Positions 1-9,374 of a stretch of DNA of 64,000 nucleotides are shown piece by piece. Each line of letters opens with the position of its first letter. Within the stretch, counting starts at the first letter, position 1. The stretch spans positions 1 to 64,000 of the forward strand of contig NZ_FNFY01000006.1 in NCBI RefSeq assembly GCF_900101075.1, given 5' to 3'. A model generated the notes under the pieces. That model saw nothing but the letters and a program-made list of their open reading frames with translations. It did no database searches and was not told where the DNA came from. The stretch comes from Lacicoccus qingdaonensis. GTDB lineage: Bacteria; Bacillota; Bacilli; Staphylococcales; Salinicoccaceae. A program made the translations under genes and the position numbers.

Positions 1-92
1 CACACCTGTTCCCATGCCGAACACAGTCGTTAAGCTCTCCAGCGCCGATGGTAGTTGGACTGACGTCCCGTCAGAGTAGGACGCTGCCAGGC
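1..92 (+). rRNA. rrf: 5S ribosomal RNA, 3' part
   Basis: The window opens inside a 5S rRNA gene. The conserved stretch around CCATGCCGAACACAG and the closing CTGCCAGGC are visible; the 5' end lies outside the window. It is followed at once by a tRNA cluster, as is typical at the end of Staphylococcaceae rrn operons. The exact 3' end (about 90-92) is approximate. Confidence 0.93.
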
Positions 93-112
93 AATTTTTT
101 TATTTTTATGAT

Positions 113-187
113 TCCACAGTAGCTCAGTGGTAGAGCTATCGGCTGTTAACCGATCGGTCGTAGGTTCGAATCCTACCTGTGGAGCCA
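113..187 (+). tRNA. tRNA-Asn (GTT)
   Basis: Cloverleaf with acceptor TCCACAG/CTGTGGA, discriminator G and encoded CCA. The anticodon loop CTGTTAA gives anticodon GTT. First tRNA after the 5S rRNA gene, probably processed from the rrn transcript. Confidence 0.96.
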
Positions 188-211
188 TTTTTATGTTTTA
201 AACTTTTTTAC

Positions 212-283
212 GGCCCGTTGGTCAAGCGGTTAAGACACCGCCCTTTCACGGCGGTAACACGGGTTCGAGTCCCGTACGGGTCA
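212..283 (+). tRNA. tRNA-Glu (TTC)
   Basis: Acceptor GGCCCGT pairs with ACGGGTC (one G-U pair), discriminator A, no encoded CCA. Anticodon loop CTTTCAC gives TTC. 72 nt, in the same cluster. Confidence 0.95.
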
Positions 284-288
284 TTTTA

Positions 289-361
289 GGAGAATTAGCT
301 CAGCTGGGAGAGCATCTGCCTTACAAGCAGAGGGTCGGCGGTTCGAACCCGTCATTCTCCA
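289..361 (+). tRNA. tRNA-Val (TAC)
   Basis: Acceptor GGAGAAT/ATTCTCC with discriminator A. Anticodon loop CTTACAA gives TAC. The T-loop GTTCGAAC is intact. CCA is not encoded. Only five bases separate it from the preceding tRNA-Glu. Confidence 0.95.
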
Positions 362-365
362 TTAC

Positions 366-446
366 GGAGAGGTAGCGAAGTGGCTAAACGCGGCGGACTG
401 TAAATCCGCTCCTTCGGGTTCGGCAGTTCGAATCTGCCCCTCTCCA
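366..446 (+). tRNA. tRNA-Tyr (GTA)
   Basis: Class II tRNA with a long variable arm. Acceptor GGAGAGG/CCTCTCC, discriminator A, anticodon GTA in loop CTGTAAA. 81 nt. Confidence 0.95.
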
Positions 447-462
447 TATCTATCTTTAATAT

Positions 463-537
463 TGGGCTGTAGCCAAGCGGTAAGGCAACGGGTTTTGGTC
501 TCGTCATGCAAAGGTTCGAATCCTTTCAGCCCAGCCA
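463..537 (+). tRNA. tRNA-Gln (TTG)
   Basis: Acceptor TGGGCTG/CAGCCCA, discriminator G and encoded CCA. Anticodon loop TTTTGGT gives TTG. The U-A first acceptor pair is typical of bacterial tRNA-Gln. Confidence 0.95.
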
Positions 538-541
538 ATTA

Positions 542-614
542 GAGCCATTAGCTCAGTCGGTAGAGCATCTGACTTTTAATCAGAGGGTCAGAGGTTCGAA
601 TCCTCTATGGCTCA
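542..614 (+). tRNA. tRNA-Lys (TTT)
   Basis: Acceptor GAGCCAT/ATGGCTC, discriminator A. Anticodon loop CTTTTAA gives TTT. Last tRNA of the cluster, directly followed by a terminator hairpin. Confidence 0.95.
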
Positions 615-616
615 TC

Positions 617-648
617 AAGACACTTATTCAGTTAAGTGTCTTTTTTTA
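617..648 (+). terminator. Rho-independent terminator of the rrn/tRNA transcript
   Basis: Stem AAGACACTTA paired with TTAAGTGTCTT followed by a run of seven T. It ends the tRNA cluster about 85 bases before rocF. Confidence 0.85.
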
Positions 649-733
649 TGCACTAATTTATATTTATTAGTCGTTGCATATAATCCGCATTTTTTATATC
701 ATGTATGTATAGAATTATAAAGGGGAGTATTTT

Positions 734-1642
734 ATGAACAGAGTTGATATTATTGGTGCGGCAACGACATTCGGACAGCCGAGACTGGGTGTGGATTTAG
801 GTCCTGATGCGCTCCGCTATGCAAATTTGATAAATGAAATTGAGAAACTTAATATAGAGGTCAATGATAAAGGTAATATATACAGCGATATTAAAGTGAA
901 TGTTGCTGAGCATTCACAGGGGGATGCGAACACTTTGAAAAATTATGATCAGGTCATGGATTTCAATGAAAAACTTGCGAAATCTGTGGATGAATCTATA
1001 CAGCAGGGATCTTTTCCTCTGATTATAGGCGGTGACCATTCGCTTGCTATCGGCAGTCTTGCCGGCATCAGCAGCCATTACGAAAATTTGGGGGTCATCT
1101 GGTATGATGCACATGGTGACTTGAATAACAGCGATACATCTCCGTCGGGCAACATACACGGGATGCCTCTCGCCATTTCCTGCGGTGTGGGTGATGAGAA
1201 GCTTGTAAATCTATATAAAGACGGGCCGAAAGTCAAACCAGAAAATATTGTACTTATCGGTATGCGTGATCTTGATGAAGGTGAAAAAGAATATATCAGT
1301 GAAAATGATATACTGACTTTCACGATGACTGATATCAAGGAAAAGGGAATATCTGCAGTTATGAGGGAATCACTGGAGCATCTGCAGGATAAAACGGACG
1401 GTATACACCTTTCATTGGACGTTGATGCACTGGACCCAATGGAAACACCGGGTACAGGGACTCCGGTGGACGGCGGACTGAGTTTATCTGAGACGTTGTC
1501 CGCAATGACTCAGCTTCATGATTCAAACAAGATAACATCAATGGATCTTGTCGAAGTGAATCCACTGCTTGATGATAAAAATAAAACTGCCCAAAAAGCG
1601 GTTTCAATCGCATCCGCATTTTTCGGTAAAAAACAAAAGTAA
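734..1642 (+). CDS. rocF: Arginase
   Basis: Hydrolyses arginine to ornithine and urea in the cytoplasm, the first step of arginine catabolism. The 302-residue length matches bacterial arginases. The binuclear manganese ligands are visible: GGDH (His102), DAHGD (Asp125, His127, Asp129) and the SLDVDALDP motif (Asp229, Asp231). The start follows a clear AAAGGGGAG ribosome binding site. It is a single-gene unit ending in a bidirectional hairpin shared with the convergent regulator gene. In Staphylococcus the arginase gene likewise sits near cdaA-cdaR-glmM, so the context supports the family placement. Confidence 0.95.
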   Translation: MNRVDIIGAATTFGQPRLGVDLGPDALRYANLINEIEKLNIEVNDKGNIYSDIKVNVAEHSQGDANTLKNYDQVMDFNEKLAKSVDESIQQGSFPLIIGGDHSLAIGSLAGISSHYENLGVIWYDAHGDLNNSDTSPSGNIHGMPLAISCGVGDEKLVNLYKDGPKVKPENIVLIGMRDLDEGEKEYISENDILTFTMTDIKEKGISAVMRESLEHLQDKTDGIHLSLDVDALDPMETPGTGTPVDGGLSLSETLSAMTQLHDSNKITSMDLVEVNPLLDDKNKTAQKAVSIASAFFGKKQK

Positions 1643-1656
1643 TGGAAAGAAATGAA

Positions 1657-1692
1657 GAAACGTGGTTGGTTTTCACTCAACCACGTTTTATT
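1657..1692. terminator. Bidirectional terminator between rocF and the ArsR-like gene
   Basis: Inverted repeat AAACGTGGTTG / CAACCACGTTT with A/T runs on both sides. It serves both convergent genes and overlaps the stop codon of the minus-strand gene. Confidence 0.8.
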
Positions 1693-2143
1693 GATCTTCA
1701 TAAGGCAATATTTGAATTTTATAGTCTAAAACTTTGTCACTCTCTTTTTTAGTCGTCTGTTCTTTGACGAATTTCCTTAAATCCTTCCTGAATTGGGGCA
1801 GCTGCTTTTCTTTTATTTTAAGATGGTAGGACATTTTATCCTTCTTCTTCTCTTCCTGCTTATATTTAAGCAGATTTATGTTTGGCACCACTTTTTCAGC
1901 TACAGGTTGATAAAATTTTTGTATGATACTGTTCTTCTCAACAGTTTTTACGACATGTATAATCTCGTTTTTAAGTAGTTCATTCAAATGATAATGGATC
2001 TTTGCTCTGGGAATCCCTAACTCATCAGCCAGCATCTGCCCGGTTTTCGGCTGTTCGCTCAATAGGGTGAGTAATTCAATTCTAAAAGGATCGCTGACAC
2101 TTTTTAACTGATATAAGTCATTTATAACCAATAGTTTTTTCAT
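1688..2143 (-). CDS. ArsR-type winged-helix transcriptional regulator
   Basis: 151-residue protein. The N-terminal 75 residues form a winged helix-turn-helix of ArsR type: the segment SDPFRIELLTLLSEQPKTG precedes a recognition region with LADELGIPRAKIHYHLNEL. No metal-binding cysteine pair is present, so it is probably not a metal sensor; what it senses is unknown. The C-terminal half is lysine-rich. A longer open frame exists upstream, but the ATG at 2143 is preferred because it follows a GAGGGGG ribosome binding site. Divergent from the XRE regulator at 2246, with about 100 bases of shared promoter region. Confidence 0.8.
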   Translation of the reverse strand: MKKLLVINDLYQLKSVSDPFRIELLTLLSEQPKTGQMLADELGIPRAKIHYHLNELLKNEIIHVVKTVEKNSIIQKFYQPVAEKVVPNINLLKYKQEEKKKDKMSYHLKIKEKQLPQFRKDLRKFVKEQTTKKESDKVLDYKIQILPYEDQ

Positions 2144-2245
2144 TTGGAACCCCCTCGTATGTGTATTTATAGTATGATTAAGAGTAAATAAGTTGTCAAA
2201 TAAATGGTTACATAATTTGGAGTGCAGAGGAAAGGGGCACCATTG

Positions 2246-3193
2246 ATGGTCGGGCAAAGAATTAAAGAAACAAGGCATCGAAACAATCTGACCCAGGAAG
2301 AACTGGCGGAAGGTATCATCTCCCGGACATATTTAAGTCTTATTGAAAAGGGGAGCGTACAGCCTTCCACCAATGTTCTGATTAAGCTTAGTGAACGGTT
2401 GAACTGTTCTTTAAACGATTTGATGTCAGAAACTTCGAATTTCAGATATAATGATGTAGAAGTATTTCGTGAAATTGTTTATCATGAATATAAAGTCGAG
2501 CATGGTGATTTTACTACAATTAAAAATCTTATCAGCAAGGAGTATGAAAAGGCTGATGAAATTTCCGTCTCTGACAAAGGCAGGCTGCATCTGATTTATG
2601 CGAAATACTACCGGCATATATCTGAAAATGAAAAGATGCATATGCATACCAAAGAATCGATAATAAGTCTATCAAATAATGTCATAAACCACTTTTATAT
2701 TGATGCGGTGCTGATCAAAGCCGGCTATTTGATAGAAACTGGAGATATTACCCAGGCACTTGATATATTGGAGGAAACATATTTTCTTGTTTGTCAGATG
2801 AGTGATCTGAAGCTGGGCAGGCTGAAATTACTATTTGAAATAATAGAATGTTATTATAAAAAGGAACAGTATTTTACATGCCGAAGATTATTGGATCAAT
2901 TTTCATATCTTAAAGAAAGCATGCAAATACATTACAGGCAGGACGAATATCTTCTTTTATTTTCAAAAGTCGCTGCCGCGGAGCAGGATTTTGAATTGCT
3001 GGACAGTCTTGTGAGGATGACGGACAGCAGCAGGATGACATTGTTGAAATGTTTCAACCTGTATAAAAAAAATCAGATAATGGAAGCAGTTGAATTATTC
3101 AAGGGGTATCAAAAAAATACAGATGAATTGAAAGTCGATCCTTTAATGACGGGTATATACCTGGAATTGGAGGATAGGATTGGTTCGTTATAA
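2246..3193 (+). CDS. XRE-family regulator with C-terminal TPR-like repeats
   Basis: 315 residues. Residues 1-60 carry a classic XRE helix-turn-helix (IKETRHRNNLTQEELAE, then ISRTYLSLIEKG and a PSTNVLIKLSERL helix). The remaining 250 residues are helical with TPR-like spacing, the architecture of RNPP-type regulators (Rgg/PlcR-like), which often sense peptides; a peptide ligand here is inference only. The ATG at 2246 lies six bases after AAAGGGG and removes eight doubtful residues of an upstream GTG frame. No candidate signal peptide gene was found next to it. Confidence 0.8.
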   Translation: MVGQRIKETRHRNNLTQEELAEGIISRTYLSLIEKGSVQPSTNVLIKLSERLNCSLNDLMSETSNFRYNDVEVFREIVYHEYKVEHGDFTTIKNLISKEYEKADEISVSDKGRLHLIYAKYYRHISENEKMHMHTKESIISLSNNVINHFYIDAVLIKAGYLIETGDITQALDILEETYFLVCQMSDLKLGRLKLLFEIIECYYKKEQYFTCRRLLDQFSYLKESMQIHYRQDEYLLLFSKVAAAEQDFELLDSLVRMTDSSRMTLLKCFNLYKKNQIMEAVELFKGYQKNTDELKVDPLMTGIYLELEDRIGSL

Positions 3194-3215
3194 TTCATCG
3201 GAAAGGACCGGATGA

Positions 3216-4037
3216 GTGAATAACACTAATATTTTAGAAAATATAACGACCACGACTATTATTACAAGTGTCATAGATCTAATAATTGTATGGTACGTTT
3301 TTTACTTATTAATTACAGTCATGAGGGGAACAAAAGCCATTCAATTGATAAAAGGCATTTTCTTTATATTAATTGGGCGGGGAATCAGTAACGCATTTGA
3401 TTTAACGACAACAACCGAAATTTTTGATACAGTTTTAGAATGGGGTTTCCTGGCAATTATTGTGATATTCCAGCCGGAGCTGCGGCGCGCACTTGAACAG
3501 CTGGGACGAGGCAGTCTTTTCAGGTCCACTTCAAATACTGCCGGTGCGGATTATGAAAAGCTGAGGGAAGCAATCGTCAAATCGATTAGATACATGGCTA
3601 AAAGACGGATTGGTGCATTGATTGTGTTTGAAAAGGAAACAGGTCTTAAAGAATATACTGAGACCGGTATAACGGTTGATGCGAATATAACATCAGAGCT
3701 TCTGATCAATATCTTCATACCGAATACACCCCTTCACGACGGTGCAATGATCGTCACCGGTGATAAGATCAATTCCGCCGCCAGCTATCTGCCGTTGTCC
3801 GACAGCAGCAAGATTGCTAAAAATCTTGGGACAAGACACCGTGCAGCGGTGGGTATTTCTGAAGTCACAGATGCATTTACAGTCGTGGTGTCTGAGGAAA
3901 CTGGTAACATATCGGTTACATATGGCGGCAAACTCGATAAGGAGATTACATTGGAAGAGCTGGATGAACTATTGAAGAAGCATTGGAGTATCCTGCCTGC
4001 AATCAAGGAAGGAGGCGGTCTCTTTGCTCGAAAGTAA
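3216..4037 (+). CDS. cdaA: Diadenylate cyclase CdaA
   Basis: Membrane-bound enzyme making c-di-AMP from two ATP. Three hydrophobic helices occupy roughly residues 15-90, followed by the DAC catalytic domain with the diagnostic DGA (Asp175-Ala177) and RHR (Arg207-Arg209) motifs. 273 residues, the usual length. It starts at GTG behind a GAAAGGA site. It overlaps cdaR by 14 bases and is followed by glmM, the conserved Firmicute cdaA-cdaR-glmM operon in which CdaR and GlmM modulate cyclase activity. Confidence 0.96.
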   Translation: MNNTNILENITTTTIITSVIDLIIVWYVFYLLITVMRGTKAIQLIKGIFFILIGRGISNAFDLTTTTEIFDTVLEWGFLAIIVIFQPELRRALEQLGRGSLFRSTSNTAGADYEKLREAIVKSIRYMAKRRIGALIVFEKETGLKEYTETGITVDANITSELLINIFIPNTPLHDGAMIVTGDKINSAASYLPLSDSSKIAKNLGTRHRAAVGISEVTDAFTVVVSEETGNISVTYGGKLDKEITLEELDELLKKHWSILPAIKEGGGLFARK

Positions 4038-4968
4038 GTGGGGTCTGAGATTTGTTGCTCTGTTACTCGCGCTGTTCATGTTTTTATCAGTGAATAATGT
4101 ATTTGAAAATATCAATCCTTTCGATGAAGAAGGGGACGGTGATGAAACAGAACTGATTCAGGGCATGCCTGTCGATATACTTTATGATGAAGATGAATAT
4201 TATGTCAGCGGAGTGCCGAACCAGGTCAATGTCCAGTTGTCCGGTAACACTTCGAATATCGTCAGGCTGCAGACAACAAGAGATTTCAATGTACAGCTGG
4301 ATTTAAGAAGCAGAAGCACCGGCGAGCATGAAGTTCATTTTACAATCGATGAACTGCCTGAAAATGTGAGTGCGGAAGTGATTCCGGAAACGGCGACGGT
4401 CAATATACAGGATCTTGTATCACAGACATTTACAGTACAGACTGAAGTGAACGGGAGCCGTGTCGGGCCGAATCATCAATTGGAATCAGTGACTGTTGAA
4501 CCGGATACAGTGACCGTCTATGGCGGTGAAAATGAGATAAACCGGATCCAATATGTCCGTGCGACGCTCAGTGATAATACGCGTATAACAGAAGATCGGG
4601 CTGAAGAAGCAGATGTAGGTGTTTTCGATTTCCAGTTCAATCGTCTGGATGTAAGGACTGAACCATCCAATGTCAGGGTGGAGATAAATGTCAGTGAGCT
4701 GAGTAAAACAGTGCCGGTGAATTATACTGTCGCCGGCATGGTGGACAGTGATCATGAACTCGTTGATGTAGAACTGAATTATGATAATGTAGAAGTATTC
4801 GGCAGCGAGGAGACATTGAACAATATCGAATCTGTGGATGTTGAAATTGATGTGGACGGACTCGACAGCTCTACAACACAGGATGTAGAATTAGACTTGC
4901 CGGAAAGTGTCACTAAAGCCGAACCGGCTGTTTTAGAGGCTGATTTAACTATAGAAGAAAATGACTAA
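4024..4968 (+). CDS. cdaR: CdaA regulatory protein CdaR (YbbR domains)
   Basis: 314 residues. One N-terminal membrane anchor (residues about 6-22) is followed by a long extracytoplasmic part built of repeated YbbR domains. Each has the beta-rich pattern with [16 protein letters not shown]- or [16 protein letters not shown]-like segments. It is known to bind and modulate the CdaA cyclase. It starts with TTG inside the end of cdaA, indicating translational coupling. The acidic composition fits a halotolerant staphylococcal relative. Confidence 0.93.
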   Translation: MLESKWGLRFVALLLALFMFLSVNNVFENINPFDEEGDGDETELIQGMPVDILYDEDEYYVSGVPNQVNVQLSGNTSNIVRLQTTRDFNVQLDLRSRSTGEHEVHFTIDELPENVSAEVIPETATVNIQDLVSQTFTVQTEVNGSRVGPNHQLESVTVEPDTVTVYGGENEINRIQYVRATLSDNTRITEDRAEEADVGVFDFQFNRLDVRTEPSNVRVEINVSELSKTVPVNYTVAGMVDSDHELVDVELNYDNVEVFGSEETLNNIESVDVEIDVDGLDSSTTQDVELDLPESVTKAEPAVLEADLTIEEND

Positions 4969-4979
4969 AGGAGAAACTC

Positions 4980-6326
4980 ATGGGCAAATATTTTGGAACA
5001 GATGGAGTCAGAGGTGTAGCTAACACTGAATTAACACCCGAACTGGCATTCAAATTAGGACGTTTTGGCGGATATATTCTAGCAGGTGAAAACAACGACA
5101 GACCGACATTTCTAGTAGGACGCGATACTCGTATTTCAGGAGAGATGCTGGAGTCGGCACTTGTTGCCGGACTGCTGTCAATCGGTGCAGAAGTAATGAG
5201 ACTCGGGGTCATTTCCACTCCGGGTGTCGCTTATCTGGCCAAAGAAATTGAAGCGGATGTCGGTGTAATGATTTCTGCATCGCATAATCCGGTGGGCGAT
5301 AATGGTATTAAATTCTTCGGCTCGGACGGATTTAAACTGTCAGATGCCCAAGAAGCTGAAATAGAAGCGTTGCTTGACAGCGAAACGGACAATCTGCCAA
5401 GGCCGACAGGTATAAATTTAGGGAATATCTCAGATTATTTTGAAGGTGGCCAAAAGTATGTAAGCTACTTGAAATCTACTGTCGAAAGTGATCTTGAAGG
5501 TCTGAAAATAGGGTTGGACGGCGCACACGGTTCAACGCATAAACTCGCACCCTACTTATTCGGCGACCTGGAAGCAGATACGGTAACAGTAGGTACAAAT
5601 CCAGATGGAACAAATATTAATGATGGGGTCGGCTCGACCCATCCTGAGCAACTGATAGAACTGGTACAGGAAGAAAAGTGTGATTTCGGACTGGCGTTCG
5701 ATGGGGACGGAGATCGTCTGATCGCGGTAGATGAAAATGGAAACATTGTAGATGGTGATAAAATCATGTTCATCATTGCACAGCATTTAAAAGAAAATGA
5801 TGAACTGAAAGATGACATGGTTGTCTCTACAGTAATGAGCAACCTGGGTTTTTACAAAGCATTGAAAGCACATGGACTGAAGAGCGACAAGACAAAAGTC
5901 GGAGACCGCTACGTTGTGGAAGAGATGAGAAAGCATGGATACAGCCTGGGCGGAGAGCAATCTGGACATATCATCATGATGAACTATAATACGACCGGAG
6001 ACGGCTTATTATCAGGTGTTCATCTGGCAGCCATCATTAAGACGTCAGGTAAAACTTTGGGAGAGCTTGCTTCGCAGGTGGAAACATTCCCGCAAAAGCT
6101 CGTCAACGTCAAAGTGACTGACAAGCATAACGTCGTCAACAATGAAAAAGTCGCTGCCAAAATTTCAGAAGTTGAAACTGAAATGGATGGAAATGGACGC
6201 ATTCTTGTCCGTGCTTCCGGCACTGAACCGTTGGTCAGAGTGATGGTGGAAGCTGAAACTGTAGAACTTGCAGATGAATACAGCTCTGCTATCGCAGAAG
6301 TTGTCGAAACAGAAATGGGCTTATAA
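4980..6326 (+). CDS. glmM: Phosphoglucosamine mutase GlmM
   Basis: Interconverts glucosamine-6-phosphate and glucosamine-1-phosphate for UDP-GlcNAc and peptidoglycan synthesis. 448 residues, the family length. The phosphoserine loop ISASHNP, the metal loop DGDGDR, the sugar loop GGEQSGH and the phosphate loop [12 protein letters not shown] are all intact. A strong AAAGGAG site precedes the ATG, 11 bases after cdaR. It is the last gene of the c-di-AMP operon and is followed by a terminator before the glmS ribozyme. Confidence 0.97.
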   Translation: MGKYFGTDGVRGVANTELTPELAFKLGRFGGYILAGENNDRPTFLVGRDTRISGEMLESALVAGLLSIGAEVMRLGVISTPGVAYLAKEIEADVGVMISASHNPVGDNGIKFFGSDGFKLSDAQEAEIEALLDSETDNLPRPTGINLGNISDYFEGGQKYVSYLKSTVESDLEGLKIGLDGAHGSTHKLAPYLFGDLEADTVTVGTNPDGTNINDGVGSTHPEQLIELVQEEKCDFGLAFDGDGDRLIAVDENGNIVDGDKIMFIIAQHLKENDELKDDMVVSTVMSNLGFYKALKAHGLKSDKTKVGDRYVVEEMRKHGYSLGGEQSGHIIMMNYNTTGDGLLSGVHLAAIIKTSGKTLGELASQVETFPQKLVNVKVTDKHNVVNNEKVAAKISEVETEMDGNGRILVRASGTEPLVRVMVEAETVELADEYSSAIAEVVETEMGL

Positions 6327-6354
6327 TTACTACAATAAAATAAGAAGATTCACA

Positions 6355-6395
6355 TGCACCTTCATTAAATAAACTATTGTAATGAGGGTGTTTTT
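6355..6395 (+). terminator. Terminator after glmM
   Basis: Stem CACCTTCATT paired with AATGAGGGTG (one bulge/mismatch) followed by five T. It separates the cdaA-cdaR-glmM unit from glmS. Confidence 0.7.
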
Positions 6396-6439
6396 CTATT
6401 AAAATGGGAACGTTACTTTAAGGAGGGAAGGAAATTTAA

Positions 6440-6580
6440 ATCGGAATAGCGCCTGAGCAGCGATGCTGCTGACGAGGAGGACAGTCATCGAGTATCGGCG
6501 GATACTGTCCCGGATACTGAAGTATTCGTTAGACCGGTAGTTAAAACCATATGGGTGACCATTGGAACAAAGCACTGGTT
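6440..6580 (+). promoter_or_regulatory. glmS ribozyme (GlcN6P-activated self-cleaving riboswitch)
   Basis: The core is recognised directly. AGCGCC marks the cleavage site, expected between A6448 and G6449. It is followed by the P2 hairpin around GAGCAGCGATGCTGCTGACGAGG, then the conserved TCGAGTATCGGCGGAT...CCCGG segment and the 3' GGGTGAC...GAACAAAG element. It lies in the 5' leader of glmS. The known role of this class is feedback: glucosamine-6-phosphate triggers cleavage and RNase J decay of the mRNA. Confidence 0.95.
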
Positions 6581-6611
6581 TCAACATCTATGTCAAAGGA
6601 GCAGATTTTTT

Positions 6612-8414
6612 ATGTGCGGAATTGTAGGATATATCGGAGAAGAAGATGTTAAGGAAATACTGTTAAAAGGGTTGGAAAAGCTGGAATACCGCGGTTATGA
6701 CTCTGCAGGAATCAGTGTACGCAACGATGAAGAACTGAAAATTTTCAAAGAGGCTGGCCGTATCAAAGATTTAAGGGACACAGTGGCTCCGGGTTTTGAT
6801 GCGACAAGCGGTATTGGACATACCCGCTGGGCGACACACGGTGCGCCCAGTGTGACAAATGCGCATCCCCATCAGAGTGCTGACGGCAGATTCACGATCG
6901 TTCATAACGGTGTCATCGAAAACTATGAGCAAATTAAAGAAGAATATCTGCCGAATATGGATTTCGTATCCAGTACCGATACGGAAATCATTGTGGAACT
7001 CATTTCACATTTTTCAAACGAAAGCGAGGATACAGCAGAAGCATTCAAGAAAGTGCTGGGTGTATTGCACGGTTCATATGCGCTGGGATTGATGGATAAT
7101 GAGGATAAGGACGTTATCTATGTCGCTAAAAATAAATCCCCGCTGCTTCTCGGAAAAGGTGAAGGCTTCAATGTCATTACGTCTGACGCCATGGCGATGC
7201 TCCATAAGACAAATGAATTTGTCGAATTGATGGACGGGGAAGTAGTGACACTCAAGAAAGATGAGATTGTCATTCAGGATAAATCAGGAAATACGGTGGA
7301 GCGTGATTCATATATTGCCGAGATCGACGAGAGCGATATTGAAAAGGGGACGTATGAGCATTATATGCTTAAAGAGATCAACGAGCAGCCTGCGGCCATG
7401 AGAAAAATCATCCAGGAATATCAGGACGAAGCCGGTGAGTTGAAAATTGATCCGGCAATCATTGGGCAGATCAACGGAGCGGACCGCATTTATATCATAG
7501 CAGCGGGCACGAGTTATCACGCGGGTCTGATCGGCAAGGAGTACTTCGAAAAATGGGCAGGACTGCCGACAGAAGTTCACGTGGCTTCAGAGTTTGTCTA
7601 CAACACGCCATTGCTGTCTGAAAATCCGCTGTTCATATTCATCTCACAGTCCGGGGAAACTGCGGACAGCCGCGCAGTCCTCGTCGAAGTGAAGAAGCGC
7701 GCTTCTAAGACACTGACGATCACCAACGTGCCCGGTTCGACATTGTCCCGTGAAGCGGATGAAACGCTGATACTGCACGCAGGCCCGGAAATTGCTGTTG
7801 CGTCGACAAAAGCGTATACGGCACAAATAGCGGTATTGTCGATACTGGCTCAGGTTGCTGCCCGTGAACTTGGTAAAGAGAGCAATATCAGCCTGATCGA
7901 AGAGCTTGCGAAAGTGACGACTGCCATTACCGCTGTTATCGATGATTCAGAAACGATAGAGGAACTTGTCAAAGAGTATTTGGAAACAACTAGAAATGCA
8001 TTTTTCATCGGCAGAACGATGGACTATTATGTAGGTCTGGAAGGTGCATTGAAGCTGAAGGAGATTTCCTATATCCAGGCAGAAGGATTTGCCGGCGGCG
8101 AATTGAAGCATGGGACAATCGCTTTGATTGAAGAGGGCACGCCTGTATTTACATTAACCACGCAGGAAAAAGTGAACCTGAATATCCGCGGCAACGCCCA
8201 GGAAGTCGAAGCCCGGGGCGCCAACGTCTGTACAATTGCGATGGAAGGACTCGAGACGGACAATGATGCGTATGTAATCCCTCACGTGCATACGATGTTG
8301 ACGCCACTGGTATCTGTGATAGTATTTCAGCTCATATCCTATTATGCGGCACTTCACCGCGGCAATGACGTCGATAAGCCGAGGAATCTGGCAAAGTCTG
8401 TGACGGTGGAGTAG
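6612..8414 (+). CDS. glmS: Glutamine--fructose-6-phosphate aminotransferase (isomerizing)
   Basis: Makes glucosamine-6-phosphate from fructose-6-phosphate and glutamine, the entry step of amino-sugar synthesis. 600 residues. The N-terminal glutaminase domain begins MCGIVGYIG, with the nucleophile Cys exposed after Met removal. Two SIS isomerase domains follow (SQSGETADS near residue 350, and the second around [19 protein letters not shown]). The C-terminus ends KSVTVE as expected. A longer frame reaches back into the ribozyme, but the ATG after CAAAGGA with the catalytic Cys at position 2 is the true start. Controlled by the ribozyme upstream. Confidence 0.97.
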   Translation: MCGIVGYIGEEDVKEILLKGLEKLEYRGYDSAGISVRNDEELKIFKEAGRIKDLRDTVAPGFDATSGIGHTRWATHGAPSVTNAHPHQSADGRFTIVHNGVIENYEQIKEEYLPNMDFVSSTDTEIIVELISHFSNESEDTAEAFKKVLGVLHGSYALGLMDNEDKDVIYVAKNKSPLLLGKGEGFNVITSDAMAMLHKTNEFVELMDGEVVTLKKDEIVIQDKSGNTVERDSYIAEIDESDIEKGTYEHYMLKEINEQPAAMRKIIQEYQDEAGELKIDPAIIGQINGADRIYIIAAGTSYHAGLIGKEYFEKWAGLPTEVHVASEFVYNTPLLSENPLFIFISQSGETADSRAVLVEVKKRASKTLTITNVPGSTLSREADETLILHAGPEIAVASTKAYTAQIAVLSILAQVAARELGKESNISLIEELAKVTTAITAVIDDSETIEELVKEYLETTRNAFFIGRTMDYYVGLEGALKLKEISYIQAEGFAGGELKHGTIALIEEGTPVFTLTTQEKVNLNIRGNAQEVEARGANVCTIAMEGLETDNDAYVIPHVHTMLTPLVSVIVFQLISYYAALHRGNDVDKPRNLAKSVTVE

Positions 8415-8483
8415 GAGCCAGAAAGCTTCAGATTATTTTGGATTTGAAATAAAGTTGCGATGTTTGAAAAAGATGCGAAATTC

Positions 8484-8519
8484 CACCCCTTGGATACTAT
8501 TATCCAGAGGGGTTTCTTT
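8484..8519 (+). terminator. Terminator after glmS
   Basis: Stem ACCCCTTGGATA paired with TATCCAGAGGGGT, then a T-rich tail. A very similar hairpin occurs at 10010-10046. Confidence 0.8.
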
Positions 8520-8545
8520 ATGTCCAAAAGAAATTGGATATGATG

Positions 8546-8597
8546 GGTCCAAAGAGAATTTCTATGGAAAACACTATGCCGCAAGCAGGCCATTTAA
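8546..8597 (+). repeat. Diverged repeat, copy A
   Basis: About 50 bases matching 10799-10849 at roughly 78 percent by eye. Shared blocks include GTCCAAA, AACACTAT and CAGGC. Both copies can be read as the end of a short reading frame containing a PK-I-(8)-NT-PQ-G pattern. An upstream AAGCTTCAGATTA block is also shared. Probably gene or element debris. Confidence 0.5.
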
Positions 8598-8661
8598 CGG
8601 AATAAAGGGATCTTAAAAAGGGATCTGAAAGTAGTTACATCTTATTAGGAGGTTTTAGAAC

Positions 8662-9066
8662 ATGACAGTTTTAAATGAGAAACAAGTTTATGAACTGTGG
8701 GTGAAAGCGTGGAACGAGGATGTTTCTGTGCTTGATGAAATAACGGCTTTCGATTGTACACTTCATCGATCGGGAAGTGATGAAGAAAAAGGAGCGGAAG
8801 GATTAAAGAAAATGATCAGGGACGGATGTTCCTACTTTGATAACGTTGAAATGACAATAGAAGTGGGTCTTATTGTAGATAGTCCTTATGTTTCGGCAAG
8901 CTGGCAGTTCAAAGGAGCCTATAAAGGAGGCATACCAGACACCAAAGCTGAAATGGGTAAAGAGATTAGTTTTTGTGGTATGGATATTTTCCTTGTCAAG
9001 GATGGAAAAATAACAGATTATTGGGTATCCACTGATGATATGCATTTTATGAAACAACTGAATTAG
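8662..9066 (+). CDS. SnoaL/NTF2-like small protein
   Basis: 134 residues of the SnoaL-like polyketide cyclase/ester cyclase fold: an N-terminal helix (KQVYELWVKAWNEDV), a central hydrophobic strand with SPYVSASWQFKGAY, and a final FLVKDGKITDYWVSTDD strand. In this superfamily function cannot be deduced from fold alone, so it is left unspecified. Strong AGGAGG site before the ATG. First intact gene downstream of glmS, in a region of unusual composition and gene debris. Confidence 0.82.
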   Translation: MTVLNEKQVYELWVKAWNEDVSVLDEITAFDCTLHRSGSDEEKGAEGLKKMIRDGCSYFDNVEMTIEVGLIVDSPYVSASWQFKGAYKGGIPDTKAEMGKEISFCGMDIFLVKDGKITDYWVSTDDMHFMKQLN

Positions 9067-9374
9067 TAGCTATTAATCCTTATAGGTATTATAGGCATAG
9101 GTTCTAAAAGGAAAAAATAGCCAGATAGTATGAGTGTTATCTTTATTTCTGAATCGGAGCATGATTTCAGAAGAAAGATGTACCAGAATCAGGCTATTTT
9201 ACTGGATATTCTTTCTTAAAAATCAAAACAATCAGTTCACACTGGCGGTTTTGATTTTTAAGAAATGGAAAAGATCATCTAAAGTCGATAAGTGGATTAA
9301 AAAATTTCGGAGAATTTGTGTATATACGAGGAAATATAATGTTGCAAGTCTTAACTGCTCAAGGGGGCAGAAAC
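9067..9374. other. Non-coding interval with hairpins
   Basis: No convincing gene. It contains AAAATAGCC / GGCTATTTT (about 9114 and 9191) as a short inverted pair and the 18-bp perfect inverted repeat listed separately. The last part carries the AAGGGGG ribosome binding site of the next gene. Confidence 0.5.
9212..9265. repeat. 18-bp perfect inverted repeat
   Basis: Left arm 9212-9229 (TTTCTTAAAAATCAAAAC) and right arm 9248-9265 are exact reverse complements separated by 18 bases. No T-run follows on either strand, so it is not a standard terminator. It lies 110 bases upstream of the membrane protein gene at 9375. Confidence 0.75.
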
